From assembly GCA_013298145.1 (NCBI GenBank), contig JAAFJO010000004.1:1-64000 (forward strand): DNA of 64,000 nt, in the 5' to 3' direction. The notes under the pieces are model-generated. The model was given only the letters and a program-made list of their open reading frames with translations, ran no database searches and was not told where the DNA came from. The position numbers and the translations under genes were made by a program. Shown here piece by piece: positions 1 through 12,321 of the stretch; within the stretch, counting starts at the first letter, position 1; each line of letters opens with the position of its first letter. The stretch is from Betaproteobacteria bacterium. Its GTDB lineage: Bacteria; Pseudomonadota; Gammaproteobacteria; Burkholderiales; Casimicrobiaceae.

Positions 1-75
1 AATAGGTGTAGTGCGAGGCATAACTAAATCTCTCTATGCGCCCGGTGCCACCAGGCGCCCGAGCAACGATTGCTG

Positions 76-546
76 TTAGAAACGGAAGTGCGAGAAGGCT
101 TTGTTCGCCTCCGCCATACGATGCACTTCTTCGCGCTTCTTGACTGCGCCGCCGCGACCTTCAGCCGCTTCCATTAATTCGTTGGCGAGCCGCGCGCCCA
201 TCGACTTCTCGCCACGCTTACGCGCAGCGTCACGAATCCAGCGCATGGACAGCGCCGAGCGACGCGACGGGCGAACCTCAACGGGGACTTGGAAGTTCGC
301 TCCGCCCACGCGACGGCTCTTGACTTCAACCATCGGCTTCACGTTGTTGAGCGCGGTGGAAAACACCTCGAGCGCGTCTTTCCCGCCCTTCTTGGCCACA
401 ATGTCAAGTGCGCCGTAAACGATGCGCTCTGCGACGGCTTTTTTTCCATCCATCATGAGCACATTCATAAATTTAGTGACTTCGACATTCCCAAATTTTG
501 GATCGGGAAGGATGTCACGTTTCGGTACTTCGCGACGACGGGGCAT
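76..546 (-). CDS. rpsG: 30S ribosomal protein S7
   Basis: The 156-residue product is a full-length bacterial S7, the primary 16S rRNA 3'-domain binding protein that nucleates assembly of the small-subunit head and contacts the E site. It opens with the typical [15 protein letters not shown] and keeps the basic C-terminal region. The ATG follows an AGAGG ribosome binding site. It is the second gene of the rpsL-rpsG pair, downstream of rpoC. In betaproteobacteria fusA and a second tuf usually follow, which would lie beyond position 1. Identification is from overall sequence recognition and position; confidence is very high. Confidence 0.98.
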   Translation of the reverse strand: MPRRREVPKRDILPDPKFGNVEVTKFMNVLMMDGKKAVAERIVYGALDIVAKKGGKDALEVFSTALNNVKPMVEVKSRRVGGANFQVPVEVRPSRRSALSMRWIRDAARKRGEKSMGARLANELMEAAEGRGGAVKKREEVHRMAEANKAFSHFRF

Positions 547-668
547 AGTAGAACCTCTAAAAAGTGCCTCGAACGCGTCGAGCGTTCAAAAGCTTTAACT
601 CGAAAATGATCGACGTCAAGCACATAACAACATATGTCCAACGTCTTGCGCGCTGCGGCGCTTAAGGC

Positions 669-1046
669 TTACGCCTTCTTGGGTGCTTTCGCGCCATATT
701 TGGAACGCGATTGCTTACGATCCTTGACGCCTGCGGTGTCGAGCGAGCCCCGAACCATGTGGTAGCGAACGCCGGGAAGGTCTTTCACGCGGCCGCCGCG
801 AATCAAAACCACAGAGTGCTCTTGCAGATTGTGGCCTTCGCCACCGATATACGAGATCACTTCAAAACCGTTGGTTAGGCGAACCTTCGCAACCTTACGA
901 AGCGCAGAGTTAGGCTTCTTAGGGGTCGTCGTGTAAACGCGTGTGCAAACACCGCGCTTTTGAGGTGCTTTTTCGAGTGCCGGGCTCTTGCTCTTGGAGA
1001 CGACCGGCGTGCGCCCTTGGCGCACAAGCTGATTGATGGTTGGCAT
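669..1046 (-). CDS. rpsL: 30S ribosomal protein S12
   Basis: A 125-residue S12, the decoding-centre protein of the 30S subunit. The [21 protein letters not shown] stretch around residues 40-60 carries the lysine that changes in classical streptomycin-resistant mutants, and it is present here as Lys. The PGVRYH loop near residue 90 is also intact, so the sequence looks like the drug-sensitive wild type. The ATG is preceded by AAGG. It lies upstream of rpsG with a gap of about 120 bases and about 220 bases downstream of rpoC, in the normal str-type order. Confidence 0.98.
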   Translation of the reverse strand: MPTINQLVRQGRTPVVSKSKSPALEKAPQKRGVCTRVYTTTPKKPNSALRKVAKVRLTNGFEVISYIGGEGHNLQEHSVVLIRGGRVKDLPGVRYHMVRGSLDTAGVKDRKQSRSKYGAKAPKKA

Positions 1047-1169
1047 TGTCTGGCCTTTGTTGTTTCAACCCGAATCGCTACTGTTGGCGAGAGGGCGTTC
1101 GCTTGCAGAAGTTAACAAGCTATTTCGGAAAAGACCGCGATTATAAGCCGCGGTTTGAATCAGCGTCAA

Positions 1170-1194
1170 CTCTAAGTGCCGTTGGCACCTAGAG
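1170..1194 (-). terminator. Hairpin between rpoC and rpsL, weak terminator or processing site
   Basis: An 11-base inverted repeat, CTCTAAGTGCC (1170-1180) and GGCACCTAGAG (1184-1194), has a 3-base loop and one G-T wobble. It lies in the 218-base gap between the rpoC stop and rpsL. No run of T follows on the minus strand, so it is better read as a partial terminator, RNase site or mRNA-stabilising hairpin than as a strong intrinsic terminator. Confidence 0.45.
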
Positions 1195-1264
1195 CTTCGC
1201 TTCCACTTTTTGCTCAGACGGAGCTAAGCAAGCGCTAACTTCGGGCGGATGCCGAGTCACTGCG

Positions 1265-4200
1265 CTACGCAGCGTCTTTTTCTTCTTGGGCTTCGTCTTG
1301 CTTTTCTACCAAAACAGACGTGTCGATTAAATCCGCGGCTTGGTTGGCCTTGCGTAGCCGATGGTAGGCTAAGCCGGTTCCAGCCGGAATGAGTCGCCCG
1401 ACGATAACGTTCTCTTTCAAGCCGCGCAAATCGTCTTTCTTGCCCATGATCGCGGCTTCGGTAAGAACACGCGTGGTTTCTTGGAACGATGCAGCGGAGA
1501 TGAACGAGTCAGTCGATAACGAGGCCTTTGTGATGCCGAGCAACACGTACTCAAATGATGCCGGCGCTTTGCCAGCAGCCTTCGTACGATCGTTCTCTGC
1601 CAACAGCTCCGCACGCTCAACTTGCTCACCCGTGATGAACTTCGTATCAGCGCCTTGCGTAATCAGTACACGGCGAAGCATCTGACGAACGATCACCTCA
1701 ATGTGCTTGTCGTTGATCTTTACGCCTTGCAGACGATAAACCTCTTGCACTTCGTCGATGATGTATTTCGCAAGCGATTCGACCCCGAGGAGTCGGAGGA
1801 TGTCGTGCGGGTCGGCTGGGCCGTCGACGATTGGCTCGCCCTTGTTCACCACCTGACCATCGATCGCCATCACGGCTTTCTCTTTCGGAATCAGGTATTC
1901 GTGCGAGACGCCTTCGACGTCTTTAATAACGAGTCGCTGCTTGCCTTTGGTGTCTTTGCCGAACGAAACGGTTCCCGTAACCTCCGCGAGCATACCCGCG
2001 TCTTTCGGTGAACGCGCCTCGAAGAGTTCAGCCACGCGAGGCAGACCGCCCGTAATATCGCGCGTTTTCGATGTTTCCATAGGCATACGCGCAAGCGTGT
2101 CGCCTGGAGCAACTTCCTGACCATCTTTCACAACGATGATCGAACCGATCTGGAACGTGATGGTGAGTGCGGTGTCCGACCCCGCTGCCTTGATCTCGTT
2201 GCCCTTCGCATCTACAAGTTTGAGCTGCGGACGCACCCCTTTGGATTGCGATCCAGCGCGGCGCTTCGCATCGATCACGACGAGCGTCGAGATACCCGTA
2301 ACGTCGTCCGTTTGCTTCGCAACGGTGACGCCTTCTTGGACGTTTTCAAACTTGATCCGACCAGCGAATTCAGTGAGGATCGGGCGGGCTGTTGCGTCCC
2401 ATTCGGCGAGCACTTGACCGGCCTTAACTGTCTTCCCGTCGTCGACGAGAAGTTTCGCGCCGTACGGCACTTTGTGACGCTCGCGTTCGCGATTTCCGTC
2501 AACGATCACGACTTCAGCCGAGCGTGCGATAACAATCTTCTCGCCGCTTACGCTCTTAACATAGCGCATCGTACCCGCAAAGTTTGCGACACCCGCTGAC
2601 TTCGTTTCCACGGTGCTTGCTGCCGCCGTCCGAGACGCCGCGCCACCGATATGGAACGTACGCATTGTTAGCTGCGTGCCCGGTTCGCCGATCGACTGCG
2701 CTGCAATGACGCCGACGGCCTCGCCCGCAGAAACAAGTGCTCCGCGGCCAAGATCACGACCATAGCATTTTGCACAAAGGCCGTGACGCGTTTCACAGGT
2801 AAGTGGCGAACGAACCTTAACCTCGTCAATACCAAGTGATTCGACAAGGTCGACCAAGTCTTCGTCGAGAAGCGTGCCCGTCTCGATGACTGGCTTCATG
2901 CTTTCAGGGTGAAGAACATCTGCCACCGTTACGCGGCCAAGGATGCGATCACGCAAGGATTCAATGACTTCGCCGCCCGACACGACCGCACGCATGAGCA
3001 TGCCTTCGTGGGTGCCGCAATCATCTTCTGTCACCACGAGATCTTGTGTCACGTCAACCAAACGACGCGTGAGATAGCCCGAATTAGCCGTTTTCAATGC
3101 GGTGTCAGCGAGGCCCTTGCGAGCACCGTGCGTTGAAATGAAGTACTGAAGCACGTTCAGACCTTCACGGAAGTTCGCGGTAATTGGCGTTTCGATGATC
3201 GAGCCATCTGGTTTCGCCATCAGGCCGCGCATACCTGCGAGCTGGCGGATCTGCGCAGCAGAACCGCGAGCGCCAGAGTCGGCCATCATGTAGATCGAGT
3301 TAAACGAGTCTTGCTTCGCGTCTTTGCCGTCGCGGTCCTTAACGACTTCGGAACCAAGCTGGCTCATCATGGCACGCGCGATGTCATCGCCTGCTGCGCC
3401 CCAAATATCAACCACCTTGTTGTAGCGCTCACCCGATGTGACGAGGCCCGACGCAAATTGCTGCTGGATCTCCTTCACCTGCGACTGAGCGGCCTCAATA
3501 ATGCTTGTCTTCTCTTTTGGAACGAGCATGTCGTCGGCAGCAAACGAGAAGCCGGCGCGCGTTGCGAGACGGAAACCGGACTGCATCAACTTGTCAGCAA
3601 AGACGACCGTCGCGCGAAGTCCGCAGCGGCGGAAGCTCGCGTTGATGAGCTTCGAGATCTCTTTTTTCTTGAGTGGCTTGTTGATGACCGAAAACGGCAA
3701 TCCCTCTGGGAGAATTTCGGAGAGAAGCGCGCGACCAACCGTGGTCTCTTCGCGACGCAGCTCCTCGATGCGCTCACCCTCCGTACCGAACGTGACTTGA
3801 CGCAGGCGCACTTTGATTTTCGCGTGCAACTCGACGGTACGGGTTTCGTAGGCGCGCGAGACTTCATTGATGTCAGCGAAGACCATGCCCTCGCCACGCG
3901 CGTTGATGCGCTCACGCGTTGCGTAGTAAAGGCCGAGCACAATGTCCTGAGAAGGCACGATACAAGGATCACCGTTTGACGGCAGAAGCACGTTGTTCGA
4001 GGCGAGCATTAAGGTGCGCGCTTCTGCCTGCGCTTCAAGCGAAAGCGGCACGTGGACAGCCATTTGGTCGCCGTCGAAGTCAGCGTTGAACGCCGTACAG
4101 ACGAGCGGATGCAGCTGGATGGCTTTGCCTTCGATCAAAACTGGCTCGAACGCTTGGATGCCGAGGCGGTGAAGCGTCGGCGCGCGATTCAAAAGAATCG

Positions 4201-5458
4201 GGTGCTCGCGAATGACTTCTTCAAGCAAATCCCAAACGAGCGGATCTTCGCTCTCAACGCGGCGTTTTGCTTCCTTGATCGTTTTCGCCTCGCCCATTTG
4301 CTCGAGGCGATTGAAAATGAATGGCTTGAATAGCTCAAGCGCCATTTTCTTGGGGAGTCCGCACTGATGCAGCTTAAGTTGAGGTCCGACCACGATGACC
4401 GAACGCCCTGAGTAATCCACGCGTTTACCCAAAAGGTTTTGACGGAATCGACCCGACTTACCTTTGATCATATCGGCCAGCGATTTGAGCGGACGCTTGT
4501 TCGCGCCGGTCATGGCTTTCCCGCGGCGACCGTTATCAAGCAACGAATCAACCGCCTCTTGCAGCATGCGCTTTTCGTTGCGCACAATGATGTCCGGTGC
4601 ACGCAGCTCTAACAAACGCTTCAAGCGGTTGTTACGGTTGATCACGCGGCGGTAGAGGTCGTTCAAGTCAGACGTCGCGAACCGTCCGCCATCGAGCGGC
4701 ACCAACGGACGCAGTTCCGGTGGCAGCACTGGCAACACTTCGAGCACCATCCATTCAGGCTTGATACCTGACTTCTGGAATGCCTCAAGCACCTTCAAGC
4801 GCTTCGAAATCTTCTTGATCTTGGCTTCCGAGGAAGTCGCATCAAGGTCTTTACGGAGCTGCTCAACATCCTCAGACACATGAATCGAAGACAAGAGCTC
4901 CTTAACGGCTTCCGCGCCCATGAGTGCTTTGAAGTCGTCGCCGTACTCTTCCGTCTTCGCCATGAAGTCGTCTTCAGTGAGGAGTTGACCGCGCTGCAAA
5001 GGCGTGAGGCCTGGGTCAACCACCACGAATGCTTCAAAGTACAGCACACGCTCAATATCGCGAAGCGTCATGTCGAGCACCATACCCAGACGGGAAGGCA
5101 GCGACTTCAGGAACCAAATGTGTGCGACCGGCGAGGCCAATTCGATGTGGCCCATGCGCTCACGACGCACTTTTGCAAGCGTGACTTCAACGCCACACTT
5201 TTCGCAAATCACGCCGCGGTGTTTCAGGCGCTTGTACTTGCCGCACAAGCATTCGTAGTCCTTGATCGGCCCGAAAATCTTCGCGCAGAACAAGCCGTCG
5301 CGCTCAGGTTTGAACGTGCGGTAATTGATTGTTTCCGGCTTTTTGACTTCGCCGAACGACCATGAGCGGATACGCTCAGGCGAGGCGAGGCCAATTTTGA
5401 TCGCGTCAAATTCTTCGGCCGGGGCAGTTTGTTTGAACAGGTCTAGCAAAGCGTTCAT
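1265..5458 (-). CDS. rpoC: RNA polymerase beta' subunit
   Basis: The 1397-residue beta' subunit of RNA polymerase. The N-terminal zinc-binding cysteines ([21 protein letters not shown], about residues 70-90) and the catalytic [12 protein letters not shown] motif that holds the two active-site magnesium ions (about residue 460) are both visible. A second metal site, [15 protein letters not shown], lies near residue 900. Length and domain order match proteobacterial RpoC with no truncation. The start ATG follows GAAGGGAA. It follows rpoB by only 18 bases, so translation is probably coupled. Confidence 0.99.
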   Translation of the reverse strand: MNALLDLFKQTAPAEEFDAIKIGLASPERIRSWSFGEVKKPETINYRTFKPERDGLFCAKIFGPIKDYECLCGKYKRLKHRGVICEKCGVEVTLAKVRRERMGHIELASPVAHIWFLKSLPSRLGMVLDMTLRDIERVLYFEAFVVVDPGLTPLQRGQLLTEDDFMAKTEEYGDDFKALMGAEAVKELLSSIHVSEDVEQLRKDLDATSSEAKIKKISKRLKVLEAFQKSGIKPEWMVLEVLPVLPPELRPLVPLDGGRFATSDLNDLYRRVINRNNRLKRLLELRAPDIIVRNEKRMLQEAVDSLLDNGRRGKAMTGANKRPLKSLADMIKGKSGRFRQNLLGKRVDYSGRSVIVVGPQLKLHQCGLPKKMALELFKPFIFNRLEQMGEAKTIKEAKRRVESEDPLVWDLLEEVIREHPILLNRAPTLHRLGIQAFEPVLIEGKAIQLHPLVCTAFNADFDGDQMAVHVPLSLEAQAEARTLMLASNNVLLPSNGDPCIVPSQDIVLGLYYATRERINARGEGMVFADINEVSRAYETRTVELHAKIKVRLRQVTFGTEGERIEELRREETTVGRALLSEILPEGLPFSVINKPLKKKEISKLINASFRRCGLRATVVFADKLMQSGFRLATRAGFSFAADDMLVPKEKTSIIEAAQSQVKEIQQQFASGLVTSGERYNKVVDIWGAAGDDIARAMMSQLGSEVVKDRDGKDAKQDSFNSIYMMADSGARGSAAQIRQLAGMRGLMAKPDGSIIETPITANFREGLNVLQYFISTHGARKGLADTALKTANSGYLTRRLVDVTQDLVVTEDDCGTHEGMLMRAVVSGGEVIESLRDRILGRVTVADVLHPESMKPVIETGTLLDEDLVDLVESLGIDEVKVRSPLTCETRHGLCAKCYGRDLGRGALVSAGEAVGVIAAQSIGEPGTQLTMRTFHIGGAASRTAAASTVETKSAGVANFAGTMRYVKSVSGEKIVIARSAEVVIVDGNRERERHKVPYGAKLLVDDGKTVKAGQVLAEWDATARPILTEFAGRIKFENVQEGVTVAKQTDDVTGISTLVVIDAKRRAGSQSKGVRPQLKLVDAKGNEIKAAGSDTALTITFQIGSIIVVKDGQEVAPGDTLARMPMETSKTRDITGGLPRVAELFEARSPKDAGMLAEVTGTVSFGKDTKGKQRLVIKDVEGVSHEYLIPKEKAVMAIDGQVVNKGEPIVDGPADPHDILRLLGVESLAKYIIDEVQEVYRLQGVKINDKHIEVIVRQMLRRVLITQGADTKFITGEQVERAELLAENDRTKAAGKAPASFEYVLLGITKASLSTDSFISAASFQETTRVLTEAAIMGKKDDLRGLKENVIVGRLIPAGTGLAYHRLRKANQAADLIDTSVLVEKQDEAQEEKDAA

Positions 5459-5476
5459 AGCGTATTTCCCTTCCGA

Positions 5477-8400
5477 TTATTTGCGCTCGAGATCGACGTC
5501 GATACCGAGCGAGCGAATCTCTTTGACGAGCACGTTGAACGATTCAGGCATACCTGCATCAATCTTGTGTTCGCCCTTCACAATGTTTTCGTACACCTTG
5601 GTACGTCCGGTCACGTCGTCGGACTTGACCGTGAGCATTTCCTGCAACGTGTAAGCGGCACCGTAAGCTTCAAGCGCCCACACCTCCATCTCACCGAAAC
5701 GCTGGCCGCCGAACTGCGCTTTACCGCCGAGGGGCTGCTGCGTCACTAAGCTGTACGGACCGGTCGAGCGAGCGTGCATCTTGTCGTCAACCAAGTGGTG
5801 CAGTTTGAGCACATGCATGTAGCCCACGGTGACAGGGCGATCAAACGCTTCACCAGTGCGACCATCGTGCAACGTGATCTGACCCGACTCGGGCATATCG
5901 GCAAGTCGGAGCATCGACTTGATTTCACCTTCGGTTGCGCCGTCGAACACGGGGGTTGCGAATGGCACGCCATGGCGGAGGTTGTCTGCCAGCTCGAGAA
6001 CTTCTTTGTCGTTGAGCGACGTAGTTTCTTGTTTCGCGCCAACATCCGTGTAGAGCGTCTCGACGAACCCGCGAATTTCTTTTGCGTTCGCCTGAGCTTT
6101 AAGCATCTTATCGATCTTATTGCCGATACCTTTAGCCGCCCATCCAAGGTGGACTTCCAGGATCTGACCGACGTTCATCCGTGATGGAACACCGAGAGGA
6201 TTTAACACGATATCAACCGTGGTGCCGTCAGCCTGGTAGGGCATGTCTTCGACCGGCACAATCTTCGACACGACACCCTTGTTACCGTGACGTCCTGCCA
6301 TCTTGTCGCCTGGCTGAAGGCGACGCTTGACCGCCACATACACCTTCACCATCTTCAACACGCCAGCAGGAAGTTCATCACCTTGTGTGAGCTTCTTCTT
6401 CTTCGCCTCGAACGCAAGGTCGAAGTTTTGACGGGTCGCCGAGAGACTATCTTTCACTGCCTCGAGTTGGCGCGCGGCCTCATCGTCTGCCATGCGAAGA
6501 TCGAACCAATCGTAGCGATTAAGCTCCTTTAGGTAATCGCGCTCAAGCTTCGTGCCTTTGGTGAGCTTCTTCGGGCCACCGCTGGCGACTTTGCCTTCTA
6601 GCAGACGCTCAAGGCGTTCGAACGCGTCGTTTTCGACGATTCGCAGCTGGTCAGCGAGGTCTTTCTTGTAGCTGCGGAGCTCCTCATCGATGATGAGCTG
6701 CGCGCGTTTATCGCGCTCGATACCTTCGCGGGTGAATACCTTCACGTCAATGACAGTGCCCGCGATACCCGAGGGAACGCGCAGCGACGTATCTTTCACA
6801 TCGCTGGCCTTCTCGCCGAAAATAGCACGCAACAACTTTTCTTCAGGCGTGAGCGTTGTTTCACCTTTCGGCGTTACTTTACCGACGAGCACGTCGCCCG
6901 CGTCAACCTCGGCACCGATGTAGACGATACCCGACTCGTCAAGGCGCGAGAGCTGCCCTTCGCCTAACGACGCGATATCCCGAGTAATGTCTTCGGGCCC
7001 GAGCTTCGTATCGCGAGCAACGACCGTCAGCTCCTCGATATGAATGGAGGTGTAGCGGTCATCTGCAACCACCCGTTCCGAGATCAGGATCGAATCTTCG
7101 TAGTTGAAGCCGTTCCAGGGCATGAACGCGACCAGCATGTTTTGACCGAGGGCAAGTTCGCCTTTGTCGGTCGACGCGCCGTCAGCGACTACATCGCCTT
7201 TTGCAATCGCATCACCCACGTTTACAAGCGGGCGCTGGTTGATGTTGGTGTTTTGATTCGAGCGGGTGTACTTAACGAGGTTATAGATGTCCACGCCAAC
7301 TTCGCCTGCGGCCGTTTCAGCGTCATTGACGCGGATCACGATGCGGCTTGAGTCCACATAGTCAACTTTGCCGCCGCGTTTAGCGATCACAACGGTGCCG
7401 GAATCGACTGCAGCAGTACGCTCAATACCCGTTCCAACAAACGGCTTCTCAGGGCGCAAGCACGGCACCGCTTGACGTTGCATGTTCGAGCCCATCAATG
7501 CGCGGTTCGCATCATCGTGCTCAAGGAATGGAATCAGTGACGCAGCCACAGAGACGATCTGTGAGGGCGCCACGTCCATGTAGTTCACCTCGATCGGCGG
7601 CATCATGGTCGATTCGCCCTTGATACGGCAAGCCACAAATTCGCCGGTAAGCGCATTGCACTCGTCGAGAGGCGCATTCGCCTGCGCAATAACGAAGGTT
7701 CCCTCTTCGATCGCGGAAAGGTAGACGACCTCGTCGGTCACCTTGCCATCGACCACTTTTCGGTACGGTGTTTCAATGAAGCCATAGTCATTGACTCGCG
7801 CGAAGAGCGCAAGCGAATTGATGAGGCCGATGTTCGGGCCTTCAGGCGTCTCAATCGGGCAAACGCGACCGTAGTGCGTAACGTGCACGTCGCGCACTTC
7901 GAAGCCTGCGCGCTCGCGCGTCAAGCCGCCAGGGCCAAGCGCCGACACGCGACGTTTGTGCGTGATCTCAGACAACGGATTGGTTTGATCCATGAACTGA
8001 GAGAGCTGGCTCGATCCGAAAAACTCTTTGATCGCGGCCGAAATCGGCTTCGCGTTGATGAGATCGTGCGGCATCAGGTTTTCGCTCTCGGCTTGACCCA
8101 AACGCTCTTTAACAGCACGCTCAACACGCGCGAGACCAGCGCGGAACTGGTTCTCAGCGAGTTCGCCAACGCTGCGAACACGGCGGTTACCCAGGTGATC
8201 GATGTCGTCGACCTCGCCTTTACCGTTTCGCAGATCACAGATGATCTGTACAGTATCGAGAATGTCGTCGTAAGTGAGGACCATCGGTCCATCGATCGTC
8301 TCGCGCCCCACGCGGCGATTGAACTTCATGCGACCAACACGCGACAAATCGTACGAGTCTTCAGAGAAGAACAAGCGCGCGAAAAGCGCCTCTACGGCTT

Positions 8401-9550
8401 CAGCAGTCGGCGGCTCGCCAGGACGCATCATGCGATAGATCGCCACACGCGCCGTAGTTTGATCTGGCACGTCATCGGTGCGCAAGGTCATGGAGATCCA
8501 CGGCCCCTCGTCCAGCTCGTTCGTATAGAGGGTTTTAATCTGCGACACGCCCGCGTCGCTCAGCTTCTTGAGCAGATCCTCTGTAATCTCTTCATTCGCT
8601 TTCGCGAGCACTTCGCCAGTATCGGCGTCCACCACGTTAGCCGCTAAAACACGCCCCAAGAGGTCCTCAGTTGGAACGAGAATCGATTCGGTTTTCGCGT
8701 TGACGAGGTCACGAATGTGCTTTGCGGTGACGCGCTTGTCTTTTGCGACAACCACTGCGCCGTTAGCGTCGAGGATATCGAAGCGAGCGACTTCGCCTTT
8801 CAGACGCTCGGGTACGAACGCCAGTTCGTTACCTCTCGCCGTAAACCGCAAATCATCGAATTTGAAATAGCGCGCAAGAATCTGCTCGTCTGAAAGACCG
8901 AGGGCTTTCAGCAGAATCGTTACCGGCATCTTTCGACGGCGATCGATACGGAAATAGAGGAAGTCTTTAGGATCAAATTCGAAATCGAGCCATGAACCGC
9001 GATAAGGGATCACGCGCGCCGAGAACAACAACTTACCCGAACTGTGCGTTTTGCCTTTGTCATGCTCAAAGAACACGCCTGGCGAGCGGTGCAGCTGAGA
9101 CACGATCACGCGCTCAGTACCGTTCACCACAAACGAGCCGTTTTCAGTCATGAGCGGCATTTCGCCCATGTAGACCTCTGACTCTTTGATTTCCTTTACG
9201 GTATCTTTTGCGGCTTCCCGATCGTAAATGATCAGGCGCACTTTGGCGCGCACCGGGGCGGCGTACGTTAGGCCGCGTTGCTGACACTCGACGACGTCAA
9301 AAATCGGGGTGCCCAGCACGTAATTCAGAAATTCGAGCCGCGCGAAACCGTTGTGGCTCGTGATTGGGAAAATCGACGTGAAAGCTGAGTGCAAGCCGAT
9401 GTTCTGGCGCTTTTCAACCGGAACGCCTGTCTGCAAGAACTCGTTGTAAGAGACGAGCTGGGTTTGCAGGAGGTAAGGAACGGGCAAGCCTGCGGTGCGC
9501 GAACCGAAGCTCTTGCGGATACGTTTCTTTTCGGCGAAGGAGTACGTCAT
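5477..9550 (-). CDS. rpoB: RNA polymerase beta subunit
   Basis: The 1357-residue beta subunit of RNA polymerase, which with beta' forms the catalytic cleft and binds the nascent RNA. The rifampicin-binding stretch near residues 515-540 ([21 protein letters not shown], then SALGPGG) is wild type at every position I can compare. The C-terminal beta'-binding part ([20 protein letters not shown]) is intact. The start is an ATG with GAGGACATCTA upstream. The gene is co-directional with rplL and separated from it by a structured 192-base spacer. Confidence 0.99.
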   Translation of the reverse strand: MTYSFAEKKRIRKSFGSRTAGLPVPYLLQTQLVSYNEFLQTGVPVEKRQNIGLHSAFTSIFPITSHNGFARLEFLNYVLGTPIFDVVECQQRGLTYAAPVRAKVRLIIYDREAAKDTVKEIKESEVYMGEMPLMTENGSFVVNGTERVIVSQLHRSPGVFFEHDKGKTHSSGKLLFSARVIPYRGSWLDFEFDPKDFLYFRIDRRRKMPVTILLKALGLSDEQILARYFKFDDLRFTARGNELAFVPERLKGEVARFDILDANGAVVVAKDKRVTAKHIRDLVNAKTESILVPTEDLLGRVLAANVVDADTGEVLAKANEEITEDLLKKLSDAGVSQIKTLYTNELDEGPWISMTLRTDDVPDQTTARVAIYRMMRPGEPPTAEAVEALFARLFFSEDSYDLSRVGRMKFNRRVGRETIDGPMVLTYDDILDTVQIICDLRNGKGEVDDIDHLGNRRVRSVGELAENQFRAGLARVERAVKERLGQAESENLMPHDLINAKPISAAIKEFFGSSQLSQFMDQTNPLSEITHKRRVSALGPGGLTRERAGFEVRDVHVTHYGRVCPIETPEGPNIGLINSLALFARVNDYGFIETPYRKVVDGKVTDEVVYLSAIEEGTFVIAQANAPLDECNALTGEFVACRIKGESTMMPPIEVNYMDVAPSQIVSVAASLIPFLEHDDANRALMGSNMQRQAVPCLRPEKPFVGTGIERTAAVDSGTVVIAKRGGKVDYVDSSRIVIRVNDAETAAGEVGVDIYNLVKYTRSNQNTNINQRPLVNVGDAIAKGDVVADGASTDKGELALGQNMLVAFMPWNGFNYEDSILISERVVADDRYTSIHIEELTVVARDTKLGPEDITRDIASLGEGQLSRLDESGIVYIGAEVDAGDVLVGKVTPKGETTLTPEEKLLRAIFGEKASDVKDTSLRVPSGIAGTVIDVKVFTREGIERDKRAQLIIDEELRSYKKDLADQLRIVENDAFERLERLLEGKVASGGPKKLTKGTKLERDYLKELNRYDWFDLRMADDEAARQLEAVKDSLSATRQNFDLAFEAKKKKLTQGDELPAGVLKMVKVYVAVKRRLQPGDKMAGRHGNKGVVSKIVPVEDMPYQADGTTVDIVLNPLGVPSRMNVGQILEVHLGWAAKGIGNKIDKMLKAQANAKEIRGFVETLYTDVGAKQETTSLNDKEVLELADNLRHGVPFATPVFDGATEGEIKSMLRLADMPESGQITLHDGRTGEAFDRPVTVGYMHVLKLHHLVDDKMHARSTGPYSLVTQQPLGGKAQFGGQRFGEMEVWALEAYGAAYTLQEMLTVKSDDVTGRTKVYENIVKGEHKIDAGMPESFNVLVKEIRSLGIDVDLERK

Positions 9551-9601
9551 TAGATGTCCTCAATAAGAGACGTGAACTTCAACATTCAAGGTTCACGGGA
9601 G

Positions 9602-9726
9602 CGCTGAAATGGCTCTCCAATTTATCCGACGGGTTTCAGCGTTATGTTGCTGCGCGCCGGATCAATTGGGCAGCCGTTTCTTAAAACGGCGAAGGGGCTG
9701 TGGAGATTTTCACCTCCAAAGCCCCT
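9602..9726 (-). promoter_or_regulatory. Structured rplL-rpoB spacer (attenuator/processing hairpins)
   Basis: The spacer between rplL and rpoB contains three inverted repeats. AGGGGCT (9693-9699) pairs with AGCCCCT (9720-9726), with an inner GGAG/CTCC stem. GCCGTTT (9673-9679) pairs with AAACGGC (9684-9690). CGCTGAAA (9602-9609) pairs with TTTCAGCG (9634-9641). In E. coli the equivalent spacer holds a partial terminator and an RNase III site that set the ribosomal protein to polymerase ratio. The hairpins are seen directly; the same role here is inferred. Confidence 0.6.
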
Positions 9727-9742
9727 GTAGCACTGGCTTTGA

Positions 9743-10120
9743 TTACTTAATCTCAGCCTTAGCACCTGCGTCTTCAAGCTTCTTCTTCGCAGCTTCTGCG
9801 TCAGCCTTCGGCATCGCTTCTTTAACGTTCCTCGGTGCGCCGTCAACGAGGTCTTTCGCCTCTTTGAGACCCAAACCGGTGATTTCGCGAACCGCTTTAA
9901 TTACGCCAACTTTGTTCGCGCCGGTTTCTTTGAGAACGACGTCGAACTCAGTTTTCTCTTCGACCGCTGCAGCAGCCGCGCCGCCACCGCCAGCTGCAGG
10001 TGCAGCCATTGCAGCAGCTGACACGCCGAATTTCTCTTCGATTGCTTTGACGAGGTCATTGAGTTCCATCACCGACATGCTGTCGAGTGCGGCGAGGAAG
10101 TCGTCTTTATTGAATGCCAT
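9743..10120 (-). CDS. rplL: 50S ribosomal protein L7/L12
   Basis: A 125-residue L7/L12, the stalk protein that recruits and activates translational GTPases. It shows the N-terminal dimerisation helix (residues 1-35), an Ala/Gly-rich hinge (about 38-52) and the compact C-terminal factor-binding domain with [15 protein letters not shown]. The ATG follows AGGA. It lies 51 bases downstream of rplJ, as expected for a bicistronic rplJL message. Confidence 0.98.
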   Translation of the reverse strand: MAFNKDDFLAALDSMSVMELNDLVKAIEEKFGVSAAAMAAPAAGGGGAAAAAVEEKTEFDVVLKETGANKVGVIKAVREITGLGLKEAKDLVDGAPRNVKEAMPKADAEAAKKKLEDAGAKAEIK

Positions 10121-10171
10121 GGTTGTGTATTCCTAAAATTTGATAACTGATAAATCGAAAACGATGCGCGG

Positions 10172-10711
10172 TTAAGCGGCTGCCGGGGCTTCTGCTGCAG
10201 GAGCATCTGAAGCTGCGTCTGCGCCGCCGCCTTTTTTCGCCGACACGGCTGCGAGCACGCGTGCGAAGCCAGCCACCGGCGAGTTGAGCAAACCAGCGAT
10301 CTGCGCGAGGAGCACTTCGCGGCTTGGGATCGATGCGAGCGCGGAAACGCCTGCCTTATCGAGCGCCTTACCGTCGAACGCACCCGCTTTGATCACGAGC
10401 TTGTCGTTCGTTTTCGCGAATTCGTTGATAACTTTCGCTGCAGCGACTGCGTCAGCGGAGAAGCCGTACATGAGTGGGCCAGACATTTCGCCTGCCACCA
10501 CTTCAAACGGCGAACCAGCAACGGCACGACGTGCGAGTGTGTTTTTCAACACGTGCAGGTACACGCCCTGCTCTCGCGCGTTTTTGCGCAGCTTGGTGAT
10601 CTCCGCCACTGTCGTGCCGCGATACTCGGCCATGACGAGCGTCTGCGACTTAACTACTTGCGCTTTGACGTCCTCAATGACCGCGGCTTTTTCAGTGCGA
10701 TTAAGACTCAA
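10172..10711 (-). CDS. rplJ: 50S ribosomal protein L10, TTG start
   Basis: Ribosomal protein L10, the base of the L7/L12 stalk. An upstream ATG at 10747 would add 12 residues that do not belong to the family. The conserved N-terminus [14 protein letters not shown] is preceded by an in-frame TTG at 10711, and GGAGAAACAT sits directly in front of it. I therefore place the start at this TTG, giving 179 residues. The C-terminal stalk-binding helix is followed by an Ala-rich tail. Expression is probably controlled by L10-L12 binding to the preceding leader. Confidence 0.93.
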   Translation of the reverse strand: MSLNRTEKAAVIEDVKAQVVKSQTLVMAEYRGTTVAEITKLRKNAREQGVYLHVLKNTLARRAVAGSPFEVVAGEMSGPLMYGFSADAVAAAKVINEFAKTNDKLVIKAGAFDGKALDKAGVSALASIPSREVLLAQIAGLLNSPVAGFARVLAAVSAKKGGGADAASDAPAAEAPAAA

Positions 10712-11003
10712 AATGTTTCTCCTAAATACCTTGCGAATGTTTTGCAACGTCCGCTTGGCGGGTTAAAGCGAACCGGACCGCTTTGAACCCTGCGCCCTGC
10801 AATGCAGAGCACTTGAATTCTTGGCAGCGGGACCGCCATCTACGCTGGGTAGAACCCTTTGATTTCTCTTCCGGGTTCCCATTAAGTGCATGTTGAAACT
10901 ACAGCTATCAACACACTCGCCAGCGGTCTTCAATGACCTGCTTTCGTTGCCAAAAGCAGCCCACTAAATTTTTAGATCGCTCAACTGAGCGATGGTGTAC
11001 AAC
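10712..11003 (-). promoter_or_regulatory. rplJ leader region, probable L10 autoregulation site
   Basis: This 292-base stretch between rplA and rplJ has no gene. A hairpin lies just after the rplA stop (TCGCTC/GAGCGA, within 10973-10995), and further paired segments near 10800-10870 (such as TGGC/GCCA) lie closer to rplJ. In proteobacteria the L10-(L12) complex binds a folded leader at this position and represses rplJL. Length and position fit that known leader; the fold was not computed and the exact binding site is not assigned. Confidence 0.5.
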
Positions 11004-11714
11004 TTACTGCGCAACAGGCGCTGCACCGAATGAGCCAGCGTCGATACGAACGCCCTTACCCATCGTTGACGAAACGCTTACCTTCTTGAGATAAATACCC
11101 TTCGACGAAGCGGGCTTAGCCTTTTGCAACGCATCAATCAACGCGCGAAGATTGGTCTCGAGCGCGGTTACTTCGAACGACGCGCGACCGATCGTTGCGT
11201 GCACGATGCCAGCCTTGTCAGTGCGATATTGAACTTGACCGGCTTTTGCGTTCTTGATCGCGGTGACTACGTCAGGCGTCACGGTGCCCACCTTCGGGTT
11301 TGGCATCAAACCGCGAGGACCGAGCACTTGGCCGAGCGTGCCGACGATACGCATCGCATCGGGCGAGGCGATCACCACGTCGAACTCCATGAAGCCGCCT
11401 TTAACGCGCTCCGCGAGGTCTTCGAAGCCCACGACTTCGGCACCCGCAGCTTTTGCCTCGTCTGCTTTCGCGCCTTGCGCGAACACAGCGACACGAACAC
11501 TCTTACCAGTACCCGCTGGCATCACGACAGAACCACGGACGGTTTGATCGGACTTTTTGGCATCAATACCCAAGTTCACAGCGACGTCAATTGACTCATT
11601 GAACTTAGCGGTTGCGGTTGTCTTGGCGAGGGTGAGCGCATCGGCGACAGCGTAGAACTTCTCGCGATCAACTTTGCCTTCAAGAGCCTTTTGGCGTTTG
11701 GTTAGTTTTGCCAT
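11004..11714 (-). CDS. rplA: 50S ribosomal protein L1
   Basis: A 236-residue L1, which forms the mobile stalk guiding deacylated tRNA out of the E site and acts as translational repressor of the rplKA message. The [13 protein letters not shown] segment (about residues 137-149) and the [14 protein letters not shown] start of domain I are typical. The start ATG follows GGAGTGA, which overlaps the end of rplK, consistent with coupled translation of L11 and L1. Confidence 0.98.
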   Translation of the reverse strand: MAKLTKRQKALEGKVDREKFYAVADALTLAKTTATAKFNESIDVAVNLGIDAKKSDQTVRGSVVMPAGTGKSVRVAVFAQGAKADEAKAAGAEVVGFEDLAERVKGGFMEFDVVIASPDAMRIVGTLGQVLGPRGLMPNPKVGTVTPDVVTAIKNAKAGQVQYRTDKAGIVHATIGRASFEVTALETNLRALIDALQKAKPASSKGIYLKKVSVSSTMGKGVRIDAGSFGAAPVAQ

Positions 11715-11716
11715 GA

Positions 11717-12151
11717 TTACTTCACTCCCTCAACCGTGATGCCCATCGAGCGAGCCGAACCGGCGATGGTGCGCACTGCAGCGTCCATGTCGGCAGCCGT
11801 GAGATTCGGCATCTTGACCTTTGCGATCGCTTCGGCTTGAGCGCGCGTCAGCTTACCGACTTTGTCGGTATGCGGCCTTGGCGAACCTTTTTGTACTTTC
11901 GACTCTTTCTTGATGAGATACGTCGCAGGCGGCGTTCCCATAATGAAAGTGAAGCTCTTGTCTGCAAACGCGGTGATGGTTACCGGAATTGGCATTCCAG
12001 GCTCCATGCCTTGCGTCTGCGCGTTGAACGCTTTGCAGAACTCCATGATGTTCAGACCACGCTGACCGAGCGCTGGACCGATTGGAGGCGAGGGGTTCGC
12101 TTTCCCCGCCGGAACTTGCAGCTTAATAAAGCCGACAATCTTCTTTGCCAT
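11717..12151 (-). CDS. rplK: 50S ribosomal protein L11
   Basis: L11 binds the GTPase-associated centre of 23S rRNA. The frame is open to an earlier start at 12175, but the family begins [20 protein letters not shown]. An ATG at 12151 with AGGAG at the right distance gives the standard length, 144 residues. The proline-rich [13 protein letters not shown] segment targeted by thiostrepton-class drugs is intact. It lies in the order nusG-rplK-rplA. Confidence 0.97.
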   Translation of the reverse strand: MAKKIVGFIKLQVPAGKANPSPPIGPALGQRGLNIMEFCKAFNAQTQGMEPGMPIPVTITAFADKSFTFIMGTPPATYLIKKESKVQKGSPRPHTDKVGKLTRAQAEAIAKVKMPNLTAADMDAAVRTIAGSARSMGITVEGVK

Positions 12152-12285
12152 GATGGCTCCTAGGTTTGGGTGCAAGCGAGCGCGGATTCACACCGCACTC
12201 TCCCCGTTTAACACTCGAGCGCTGTTTACCAGCTCTCGAACTTTTTCGCCGAACGCGTTAGTTCATCGGGCGAAGAATGCTGTCA

Positions 12286-12313
12286 GGCTTTGACTCGATA
12301 GTTGAGTAAAGCC
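12286..12313 (-). promoter_or_regulatory. Hairpin downstream of nusG
   Basis: GGCTTT (12286-12291) and AAAGCC (12308-12313) enclose an inner CTC/GAG pair, nine bases after the nusG stop on the minus strand. There is no T tract. It sits at the junction where the secE-nusG and rplKAJL-rpoBC units are commonly separated, so it may be a processing or partial termination site. Confidence 0.4.
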
Positions 12314-12321
12314 ATCGCAAC

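Noticed and set aside
1389..9400. Many long open frames antisense to rpoC and rpoB
   Set aside because: They are shadows of strongly constrained coding sequence on the minus strand, without ribosome binding sites or family resemblance.
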